Assembly (NCBI GenBank): GCA_943787575.1
Contig: CALSMY010000019.1
Coordinates: forward strand, 45,001-109,000
Reading direction: 5' to 3'
Length of the DNA: 64,000 nt
From: an uncultured Opitutales bacterium
GTDB taxonomy: Bacteria > Verrucomicrobiota > Verrucomicrobiia > Opitutales > Seribacteraceae
The translations under genes were made by a program, and so were the position numbers. This document shows, piece by piece, positions 55,904 to 64,000 of this stretch (position 1 is the first letter of the stretch; each line of letters begins with the position of its first letter). A model generated the notes under the pieces. That model did not search any database, was not told where the DNA came from, and was given only the letters and a program-made list of their open reading frames with translations.

Positions 55904-58900
55904 ATGAATTCGTCTAAGTCCCTTCTCCTCTTCCTTTCACTAGGCTCCCTGCTTGGTGCCCAAACGGCACCCTCTCCTTTGGTCACTCAAAAATGTGCAC
56001 CCTGCCATGGTCCGGACCTCAATGGGGTGGGTGGGGTCTTTCCAAGTCTACTCTCCTCCAAAGTGGTCAAGCAAGGCGGATTGGATGCAGTGGTGAAATT
56101 CATCACCTATGGCAGTCCGCCTGATTCCCAGTCCCTGGTCAAGATGCCAGCCAAGGGTGGACACCTCGATCTTACGGATGAACAGATCAAACAGATTGCC
56201 GAGGAGGTAATTGAGCATGCCGTAGCCTATAAACCCGCCAAAGTTAGTCCCAACTAAAGGCACTTCAGGAAACGCAGGTTATTTTAAGGAACGCTTTGGT
56301 CCTCTAATTTCTTCTGCCATCGAGATTTCTCCTTTAATCAACTGGCCTCCCCGGGAAGATGCTGTTCCCGAACTCAAGGAGTTACATCAGCAAGAGGTTC
56401 AGATTTTAGCAGATGCTGTGCGTTTGGGTGGTAAAGAATTTCAAAATGTATCTCTGGAAGACTTTGTGCTTAACCTGCGGGTCGATTTGACCGAACCGGG
56501 AGGTAAGGTTGAGGGAACCTCCATACAATTCCCTGCCAATGAGGCACCCTCCAATGCCGTCGATGATAATCCTAAAACCAAATACCTCAACTTTGATGGC
56601 AAAGGCAGTGGGCTGATTCTGGAAGTGGGCAACTCGGTGGCGGTCGGGATTGCCCTGACTTCCGGCAATGACGCTCCAGAGCGTGATCCCAAAACATTCG
56701 CCCTTCATGGGTCGAAGGATGGAAGTGAATTCGTGCCTATTGCGGCAGGAGCAGTTCCTTCGTTCAGTACACGTCAGCAGCGTAAGCGCTTTTCCTTTGA
56801 TAATTCAGAAGCCTATTCAGTTTATAAACTCCTCTTTCCTGAACTGGTTGGGTCTGAAGGTACGCCTATGCAAATTTCTGAGGTGGAATTGATCCAGGGC
56901 GAAACCTCCGATCTCGACAATTTGGTCATCCGGGCAAAGGCCCTGTTTGAGAAGATCCGCCAGCACAGGACGGAGGTTCGATACATTGTATCCCGGGCCC
57001 ACCTGGTTCCCCTTGGGCAAAGAAGAAACCGTGTATTGGTCTTCGATAGCGATACCCTCAGCTACTCCTTTGGTTGGTTGAACGAGTCCAGTTTACAAGC
57101 TACTGGCATGCCCTTTGGCGGAGCCCATGGGAGCACCGCATTGATCAAATACGACAATAACTTGTTTCACACGGGCATGCGTCCGGGTTGGGCCAAGTCA
57201 GGAGATCTTACCGATCCACGCCCGCAAAAATACAAAGCCTTCCCGAGGCTTGGAGCCTTGCCCAAAGAGTGGGCTCATTTCAAGGGGCATTATGTCCATA
57301 ATGGTCGGGCCATCTTTTCCTATTCCGTGGGCAAGGGAACGGTGCTGGATATGCCAGGCGTTGTTGAAGAGATTGGTTTCTCTGCCTTCACCCGTACGCT
57401 CGAGACTGATCTTCCTGAACCTGGCATGGTTGTACTTGCCGAGGGGGATTCCTCGCATAAAGCAGCAGCCACTTTGTCGGTGAAATGGGCGAAGCAGCGA
57501 ATTAACTATTTGGTCACCGACGGTCCGGTGGAGTCCAAACTTTCCTTTCGAAAACGGTCTGGCTCTGTTGCGGGTTCCGGCCGGCAAGCATCGTACTAAG
57601 ATCGCATTCTGGCCGGGCGATCCAGCCTATCAACCAGCGGTGCAATCGGCAGCAGGTCGGGCAGAAGATCTTGGTGCTCTGACTCAGGGTGGAGATGCCC
57701 AGTGGGGAGATCCCCTTGGGACAAAAGGTCAACTTTCCGATAACCAGACCGATGCCTATGTGGTCGATACCCTTGGGATCCCTTTCAATAACCAATACGA
57801 ACCGCGTATGCGTATCGGGGCTTTCGATTTTTTTGACGATGGCAATAGTGCTGCCGTCTGCACCTGGGATGGCGATGTCTGGATCGTTTCTGGCATCGAC
57901 GATGATTTGCAAAACCTCCAATGGAAACGGTTTGCCACCGGGCTGCATGAGCCCCTCGGGTTGAAGATCGTCGATGGAAAAATCTACACCGTCGGAGACA
58001 ATCAGATCACCCGCTTCCATGATCTCAACAACGATGGCGAGGCGGATTTTCTGGAGAATTTTAACAATGACTGGGATTCCACCGAAGGGTTTCATGCCTT
58101 TTGTTTCGATTTGCAAACCGACCCACAGGGAAATTTCTACTTCAGTATGGGTTGCCCGGTACGGGCAGGGGGAGCCGGGTTTGAGCGATTGGGCAGGCAC
58201 CATGGTTGTGTCCTGAAAGATTTCTCCTAGCGGAGATGAAGCTATCCATCTTTGCCAGCGGTTTTCGGGCACCCAATGGAATCGGAGTGGGCCCAAACGG
58301 AGAAGTCACCACAGGGGACAATGAGGGAAGCTTTATACCTACCGCTCCCTCTGAACTGGGTGAAAGCCGGAAGTTTCAATGGCGTGGTCGATTCCTACCG
58401 AGGAGATCGTAACTTAAAAAGTTCACCCATCTGCCGGCTATGAAGTGCCTTACACAATTGGGGGGAATACCGAAGATCGTTTATGAAGCGTCCCGGTTTT
58501 CAGCACTTCCCTGAAGAAGCACCCAAGCCTCTTGTGTGGATGAGTAAAAAGCGCGGCGTGGACAATTCCGGCGGTGGGCAGGTCTGGGTGACCAGTGATA
58601 AGTGGGGTCCTTTAAAGGATCAACTCCTCCATATGTCCTATGGGCAAAGCAAACTCTATGTCGTGCTTAAGGAAGAAAAGAATGGACAGATGCAGGGTGG
58701 GGTATCCCGTATCCCGATCGAACTTTCAAGCAGTGCGATGCGGGCACGGATCAATCCCGGTGATGGGCAGCTCTATGTATCCGGACTTAAAGGTTGGCAG
58801 ACCAATGCCAAAGGAAAAGGTGGGTTGGACCGTATTCGTTACACCGGCAAGCCCGTCCACCTACCCAAATCCTTGGAGGTTAAAAAAGACCGCATTGAGG

Positions 58901-59186
58901 TCGGGTTTTATGAGGCACTCGATCCCCGACTAGCCAATGATTTGTCGAAGTACAAATTTGGGGCATGGAATTTGAAATGGACCTCCAATTATGGATCTCC
59001 TGAAATTCCTGTTAATGATTTAAAGCTGGAAAAGGTAGAACTTCTGGAAGACGGTAAAACCGTCGCTCTGTCATGTGCCCAACCTGCACCCCGCCCACAT
59101 GGTGCAGATTGATTATGAATTACAATCTGCGGACGGGTATCCAGTTCAAGGGACGCATAGATCATACCATCCACGAGGTCGAATGA
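55904..59186 (+). pseudogene. Secreted cytochrome c / multidomain heme-dependent protein, about nine frameshifts
   Basis: Corrected reading gives one protein of about 1085 residues. It has a signal peptide (KSLLLFLSLGSLLGAQT), a class I cytochrome c domain with heme motif CAPCH and distal MPAKGG, then a discoidin-like (F5/8 type C) region (SNAVDDNPKTKYLNFDGKGS), then a DUF6797-like/propeller region typical of Planctomycetes-Verrucomicrobia proteins (DDGNSAAVCTWDGDVWIVSG, FRAPNGIGVGPNGEVTTGDN, VDNSGGGQVWVTSD) and a C-terminus RIDHTIHEVE. Breaks lie near 56245, 57546, 58219, 58235, 58349, two within 58390-58483, 59080 and 59138. Most are one extra base. Long open pieces are 56418-57599, about 57568-58220 and 58483-59080. 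It probably takes electrons from sugar oxidation in the periplasm; that function is inferred. Confidence 0.7.
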
Positions 59187-60070
59187 TTCGCTTATTAGGA
59201 CTTATTTCTTTTGCATCTTTGTGCATCGGTACTTGCTGAAGAAAAAAAGAATACCAAATACAAATTCTCCTTTGGTGCGATCGCGGATTGCCAGTACTGT
59301 GAGGCTCCGGATAGAGGGAAGAGAAAATATTCTGCTTCCAAGGAAAAGCTACATCAGTGCGTGGAGCATTTTAACAAGGAAGATTTATCCTTTGTTATTC
59401 ATCTCGGGGATTTTATTGACCGTAATTTTTCTAGTTTTGATGAGATACTTCCAATCTATAATTCTTTAAATGCACCCGGTTATCATGTTCTTGGAAATCA
59501 TGACTTCGAAGTGGCGGATGAGTACAAAGAACTGGTTCCGAAAAAGTTGGGCATGCCGGCAAAATACTACGATTTCAAAATCAAGAACTGGCGTTTCATA
59601 TGCCTCGATGGAAATGACCTGAGCTTTATTGCTTACCCGAAAGGTAGTGAGATGTATAAAAAGTCTGAGGAATACTACCGAAAAAAGAAAATCAGTTCAC
59701 CTAAGTGGAATGGGGGAGTAGGCCCGGAACAAATGAGCTGGTTGCGGAAAGTTTTACAGAAGGCTGAAGTGCCCAAGGAAAAGGTTCATCCTCTTTTCCC
59801 ATTTTCCTGTTTATCCGCCAGATCCCCACAACCTTTGGAATGCCAAGGAAGTAATTAGCTCTGCTGGAAGAATTTTCCTGCGTGAAGGCATATATCAATG
59901 GACACAACCACAAGGGCAAGTATGGGATCAAAGGCGGCATTCACTACCTTACTTGCAAAGGCATGGTGGATACGAATGAATCAGCCTATTCCATCATTCG
60001 GATGTACCCCGAATATCTGAACATTGAGGGATATGGCCGGGAGTCCAATCGGACTCTCGAGTGGGAATAA
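59183..60070 (+). pseudogene. Metallophosphoesterase (ADP-ribose/CDP-alcohol diphosphatase-like), about three frameshifts
   Basis: This calcineurin-like phosphoesterase starts with ATG 59183 overlapping the previous stop (ATGA), a hydrophobic leader (IRLLGLISFASLC) and FSFGAIADCQYCEAPDRGKR, where the usual DxH is DxQ, as in manganese-dependent ADP-ribose/CDP-alcohol diphosphatases. FVIHLGDFIDRNFSSF, APGYHVLGNHDFEV and the final GHNH motif in AYINGHNHKGKYG are metal-site blocks. Extra bases near 59225, 59799 and 59860 break the frame; corrected joins read FHFPVYPPDPHNLWNAKEVI and SLLEEFSCVKAYINGHNH. It is probably secreted. The real substrate is unknown. Confidence 0.75.
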
Positions 60071-60086
60071 TTTTTTGTTTTGTCCT

Positions 60087-61982
60087 ATGACTTACAGGTC
60101 AGAGATTGATGGTTTACGTGCAATAGCAGTAATACCTGTTGTTTTGTTTCACGCAGGTTTTGAGTTCTGTTCAGGTGGCTTTTTGGGAGTCGATGTTTTC
60201 TTCGTTATAAGTGGTTTTCTAATTACATCCATACTTGTTGAGGAGTTGAATCAAGGAAGCATTTCTTTAAAACAATTTTATCTAAGAAGAATTCGTAGGC
60301 TCATTCCAGGATTCTTGTTCATGCTTTTGGTCGTTTCATTTTTTTTCCTTCTAGTAGCTCGGCCATCTCAGCAGGAAAGTGAGTCCTTATCCAATTCTGT
60401 TCTTTCGTCTCTATTTTTTTACTCAAATTTTTATTTTTCATTAAATAACGGTTATTTCGCTAGTTCGAGTGAGCTAACTCCTCTGCTACATACATGGAGT
60501 TTGTCTGTTGAGGAGCAGTTCTACTTGATTTATCCGATTTTGCTTTTGTTTGGGTTCAAATGGAAAAACAAAAGTCCCATATTCTTAATTTCCTTTATTT
60601 TTTTCTCTAGTTTATTTCTTTGTTTTTTTGGAGGAGAAATATTGGGTAAATGGAATTTCTATTTACTTCTCACACGTGCATGGGAGTTGGCTGCTGGTGC
60701 ACTATGTTTTTTTTGTAAAATCAAAAATTGTAGAAATTACCCACAATATTTTTTTGATATTATTTCACTCCTAGGTCTAATTTTGATTTTGGGTTCATTT
60801 TACTTTTTAGATGAATCAATTAATTCCCCAAGTCTGTGGTGTTTATTTCCGGTAACGGGTACAATTTTAATTATTAAATTTTGTAGACCGCAGGGATTTG
60901 TCTGTCGTTTCCTTTCAGCCAAAGTCCTGGTACTAATCGGAACACTTAGCTACGGCATCTATCTTTGGCACCATCCTTTGCTTTCTATCAGTCGTCATTT
61001 TGTAATTCACCCATTTTACCTAGATGAAGATATTGTTATCCTCTCCATTTTACTGACATTTCTGGCTGCTTGGATTAGCTATTTTTTAATCGAGAAGCCA
61101 TTTCGATCTGGTGCTATTTCCCTTAAGTGGTTACTTGTTCCCTTTGCCTTACTTTTAACTTTAGGTTTTTTGCCTAATGAAATTTCGAAATTTGGCTTAA
61201 ATCCAAGAAGTATTGTTTTTTCTGAGTCTGTTCGTGATCTAGCACGAGACAATTACGATTCGGACCGAAGAGAAAAAGGATATTATTTTGGAGATTTATC
61301 ACAGAGGAAAAACGATCTTCTGTTACTAGGCGATTCCCATGCAAGAATGCTTATGCCTAGTCTTGGGGAGTTGTTGGAATTAAAAAAATGGAGAGGTTTT
61401 CATCCATATGAAAAAAAGTTTAAAACCAACTTTTTGGCGATCAACCCAAATACGGAAGAAAGTTTTTTGAAGGCTTGGCATAAGCAAATTAAGATAGATT
61501 CAGACGGAGCCAAAGCGATATTAATTTCATTTAGGCATTCAAGATCTAAAGATAATTACTTTTACGATCCTCTACTTCCCGATCTCCCTCAGGTTTTTTT
61601 TGATAATTTTGAAAGTAGTATTCTATACTTATCTTCCTTGGTTCCTAAAATACTCATGGTTGCTCCGTTTCCCGAATCTCCATACTGGGGACCGAACATC
61701 GGAAGAAGTTTTTTTCAAAGAGAAAATTGGTTTGATACCTCAGTTTCCAAATACATTTCCTTACACCAGAAATTTCTTAATCATTTAGAGAAAATTGCTT
61801 CGGTTAATTCTTCATTTGAAATAATATATCCCCATCATTTTCTGATTAATCAAGATGCTCACTTTTCTTATTATTTTTCAGGGGAGAGGAAGAGTGTTAT
61901 TCCTTATTACTACGATGATGATCACCTAAATAAGTTTGGCTGTAAGGAAATTGCTCAAGAAATCATTTCAGGAATTAAATAA
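60087..61982 (+). CDS. Acyltransferase 3 family protein with C-terminal SGNH domain (OafA-like)
   Basis: This 631-aa membrane O-acyltransferase transfers acetyl or similar groups to surface polysaccharide. It starts YRSEIDGLRAIAVIPVVLFH with the RxxxhxH-type signature, followed by about ten TM segments (to about residue 370) including LLHTWSLSVEEQFYLIYPI. A C-terminal extracytoplasmic SGNH hydrolase-like domain has LLLLGDSHARMLMPSL (block I) and DDDHLNKFGCKEIAQE (block V with Asp and His). I start at ATG 60087. The gene is much richer in A and T than the genes before it, which suggests separate acquisition. It is intact, unlike its upstream neighbours. Confidence 0.9.
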   Translation: MTYRSEIDGLRAIAVIPVVLFHAGFEFCSGGFLGVDVFFVISGFLITSILVEELNQGSISLKQFYLRRIRRLIPGFLFMLLVVSFFFLLVARPSQQESESLSNSVLSSLFFYSNFYFSLNNGYFASSSELTPLLHTWSLSVEEQFYLIYPILLLFGFKWKNKSPIFLISFIFFSSLFLCFFGGEILGKWNFYLLLTRAWELAAGALCFFCKIKNCRNYPQYFFDIISLLGLILILGSFYFLDESINSPSLWCLFPVTGTILIIKFCRPQGFVCRFLSAKVLVLIGTLSYGIYLWHHPLLSISRHFVIHPFYLDEDIVILSILLTFLAAWISYFLIEKPFRSGAISLKWLLVPFALLLTLGFLPNEISKFGLNPRSIVFSESVRDLARDNYDSDRREKGYYFGDLSQRKNDLLLLGDSHARMLMPSLGELLELKKWRGFHPYEKKFKTNFLAINPNTEESFLKAWHKQIKIDSDGAKAILISFRHSRSKDNYFYDPLLPDLPQVFFDNFESSILYLSSLVPKILMVAPFPESPYWGPNIGRSFFQRENWFDTSVSKYISLHQKFLNHLEKIASVNSSFEIIYPHHFLINQDAHFSYYFSGERKSVIPYYYDDDHLNKFGCKEIAQEIISGIK

Positions 61983-62115
61983 CTGGATATGGTCGGGAGA
62001 CTAAACAAAAACTTTTAAAACTAAGAAATAATAAGTGAAAATATTTCGACTCTAGTTCTGAGTCTGCTTTTCAGTCTGGCTTATTTGGCTAACTTGTTCG
62101 AGAAACTGGTTCAAT

Positions 62116-62978
62116 TTAATCTGGGCCTCCAAATTTTTGATCCAATATCTCAGGAATGGAAGAAAGGCCATTGGCCGAACCCAAGAGGATACCGAGGGCT
62201 AATCCACGGGCACAATTATCTCCTCCTGCCATGGCGTTTTCAATAAACGCTGCCTCGATGTCATCTCCGTGTTTTGTGGCTAGGTAGAGAACGGAGGGGA
62301 GGGCGGATGAAATCGAACAGGCTGGTCCTAGTTTACTAATCGCGTCCACAGCATTTTCTGAGAGCACACTTTTTGCCTTTTCGAGTGCCCATTCGGGTGC
62401 GGTTTCGTTGAGGGTATCGTGCAGGTTGGATCCGTGCATCAGACGATAACCTGCCTGAGCAAGAAAGATGGCAGTTTCTTCGGCCTCCTTGGATCGATGA
62501 GTGAGCACGGTTTGTTCAACCGCTGCTTTCACCAATTCACTTTCAGAAGAGTTGGAAAGAAATGCAATAAGCGGGGCAATCCTAGCAGGTCCGGCAATTT
62601 CCACCGAATCACTGCCTCCCTGAGTCTTGTCTGTTTGATTTTGAACATTGGCCAAGGTGGCTTTGGTTGCACCATCTATATAGTCGTTGTAATCGGGCCA
62701 CATCCCAAGCCACTCCTCCATAAACATGGAAGGATCCCACTTTTTTTCTCTTGCAAGAAATTTAACAGGCAAAGGGACTGGTCTCCCACATGCCCCTGAT
62801 CTCCCGCTTGCTTGTGAGGGTGGTAAGAATCAGAGCCAGGTGCCTTGTACTCAGTTACTCGCCCGTGTTTTTTTACCAACTCTTGGGAGTCGTAGATCCA
62901 GTGTACCCCAAGGGATAGGGCGTCTGCACAGTAGGAACCAAAGAGAAGTCCGGATTTTTTATTTTTAAGATCGTTCAT
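62116..62978 (-). pseudogene. ADP-ribosylglycohydrolase-like protein, one frameshift
   Basis: Corrected, this is about 287 residues. The N-terminus LLFGSYCADALSLGVHWIYD and the C-terminal GGDNCARGLALGILLGSANG recall the ADP-ribosylglycohydrolase fold (DraG type) with its dinuclear magnesium site, although the usual GDxTDDT is replaced by GDQGHVGDQSL, so the substrate may differ. The frame is lost in a run of seven Ts at 62741-62747 (minus-strand As), where eight would restore LQEKKKWDPSMFMEEWLG. It follows the Old Yellow Enzyme gene by 24 bases on the same strand. Confidence 0.72.
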
Positions 62979-63002
62979 AAAAGATGATCAGGGAATTTTA
63001 AT

Positions 63003-64000
63003 TTACTGAGTGTTGGATGGGAAGTCGGTGTACCCCTTAGCAGTCGAGGAACTGTACCAGGTGGAAGGATCTGCCTCTTCGGCAAGCGGAGCATTGGACG
63101 CGAACCGTTCGACAAGGTCTGGGTTGCTGATAAAGGGGCGACCAAATGCAATCATATCCGCATGGCCTTCGTTTATTGCTTTTTCTGCAGTCTCTTCGGT
63201 GTATCCACAATTACCCATGATCGGTCCTTTAAATACCGCACGGAATTCCTGAAGGGTCATAGGATCACCAAGCTCATGAAACCCAAAAGCTAGCCCATCC
63301 ATGACATGCAAGTAAGATAAGCCATATTGGTTGAGTTGTTTGGCCGCATAGGTGAATTGTTCCCGGTAATCCGGAGAACCCATATCATCAAATACCCCAT
63401 TGGGCGAAAGGCGGACTCCTATGCGGTTAAAGGCAAAAACTTCTCCGACCGCCCGAACGACTTCATCGAGTAACCGGTAGCGGTTTTCGATACTTCCACC
63501 GTATTCATCCGTTCGATGGTTTGTTTTGGACTGCAAAAATTGATCGAGTATGTACCCGTTGGCCGAGTGTATTTCGATTCCGTCAAAATCGGCGGCTTTT
63601 GCAAGCTCTGCACCTTTTCTAAACATTGCGATGATTTGGGGAATTTCTTCGAGTTCCAGAGCTCTGGGGACTTCATAGGGTTTGCTACCATCCGGAGTGT
63701 GAGTTTCATTATTTTCCAGGCGAATGGCCGATGGGGCTACGGGTTGCTGGCCATTGATCAATAAACTGTGTGTGGCCCGGCCTGGGTGCCAAAGTTGCAG
63801 AAAAATTTTACCGTCTTTTTTGTGTACTGCCTGAGTCGTCTTTTTCCAGCCTTCGACATGCTCTTCATTATAAATGCCTGGCATATTCATCCAGGCAATT
63901 GCACTACTGTCTACCCCAGTTGCTTCGGCAATGACCAACCCTGCTGATGCACGTTGCCCGTAATATTCTGCCATGAGATCCGTTGGGCATCCATCCGGTG
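63003..64000 (-). CDS. Old Yellow Enzyme family alkene reductase, 5' end cut by window
   Basis: This FMN-dependent ene-reductase of the NemA/XenA group reduces activated double bonds with NAD(P)H. Visible blocks are LMAEYYGQRASAGLVIAEAT, GKIFLQLWHPGRATH, FDGIEIHSANGYILDQFLQS (with the substrate-site His-Asn type pair), TNHRTDEYGGSIENRYRLL and IAFGRPFISNPDLVERF. The frame stays open to the window edge and reads PDGCPTDL before the first methionine, as homologues do, so about 30-35 N-terminal residues lie outside. The ATG at 63974 is not the true start. Confidence 0.9.
   Translation of the reverse strand, partial: PDGCPTDLMAEYYGQRASAGLVIAEATGVDSSAIAWMNMPGIYNEEHVEGWKKTTQAVHKKDGKIFLQLWHPGRATHSLLINGQQPVAPSAIRLENNETHTPDGSKPYEVPRALELEEIPQIIAMFRKGAELAKAADFDGIEIHSANGYILDQFLQSKTNHRTDEYGGSIENRYRLLDEVVRAVGEVFAFNRIGVRLSPNGVFDDMGSPDYREQFTYAAKQLNQYGLSYLHVMDGLAFGFHELGDPMTLQEFRAVFKGPIMGNCGYTEETAEKAINEGHADMIAFGRPFISNPDLVERFASNAPLAEEADPSTWYSSSTAKGYTDFPSNTQ

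Noticed and set aside
59211-59858. Treating this open frame as a complete short phosphoesterase
   Set aside because: It lacks the signal peptide start and the essential final GHNH motif, both of which are present in neighbouring frames.
20303-60070. Programmed frameshifting or phase-variable tracts as cause of the split genes
   Set aside because: The sites share no slippery sequence or structure and most are not in long homopolymers, so a common programmed mechanism is unlikely.

Overview
The window looks like a chromosomal piece of a Gram-negative Verrucomicrobiota bacterium, most likely class Opitutae (Puniceicoccales-like) and probably marine or from another polysaccharide-rich habitat. 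This rests on gene content: LPS genes (kdsB, an LptF/LptG permease), a PEP-CTERM secreted protein, InlB-like repeat proteins with a tryptophan-rich C-terminus, formylglycine-type sulfatases, and a planctomycete/verrucomicrobial-style multidomain cytochrome c protein. Most starts have no obvious Shine-Dalgarno sequence. No rRNA, CRISPR array, integrase, transposase or prophage was found.

Layout. 0-3 kb: the end of a polyprenyl synthetase, then an ECF sigma factor, a one-TM protein and an HtrA-like protein that has lost its whole catalytic triad. 3-18 kb: housekeeping genes (class I fumarase, aroQ, Nif3-like, initiator tRNA-Met, rpsB-tsf, a Ca2+/Na+ exchanger, ileS, a DksA-like protein with a histone-H1-like tail, lspA, trpB-yicC, kdsB and lptF/G). 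18-30 kb: secreted giants, namely a 670-aa glycine-rich protein, a roughly 2340-codon InlB-repeat protein on the minus strand and a divergent PEP-CTERM autotransporter-repeat protein; the last two share an N-terminal module. 30-46 kb: SNF2 helicase, glgA, phoH, a PgpH-type HD protein, ybeY, a DUF502 protein, recO-like, yjbQ, a LysM lipoprotein, a cysteine desulfurase, recF, a TauE-like transporter, ruvC and mgtE. 46-47 kb: an island of very small unknown genes. 47-52 kb: a PQQ-propeller protein, sucCD and a class II aldolase. 52-60 kb: two sulfatases flanking a tandem pair of 77-aa paralogous membrane peptides, then a cytochrome c/heme protein coupled to a phosphodiesterase. 60-64 kb: an AT-rich acyltransferase, an ADP-ribosylglycohydrolase-like gene and an Old Yellow Enzyme cut by the window end.

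A striking property is about two dozen single-base frameshifts, nearly all one extra base. They cluster at 20-30 kb and 52-60 kb, with one or two at 39 kb and one at 62.7 kb. In every case the correct protein continues in the neighbouring frame with no nonsense codon, so assembly error is at least as likely as real gene decay. These loci are given as whole reconstructed genes with the breaks listed.

The best candidates for undescribed biology are the sigma factor/TM protein/pseudo-protease operon, the 77-aa peptide pair with its sequestered ribosome binding site, the shared N-terminal module of the two divergent secreted giants, the small-gene island at 46-47 kb, and the IleS whose C-terminal zinc site reads Cys-Ser-Ser-Cys.
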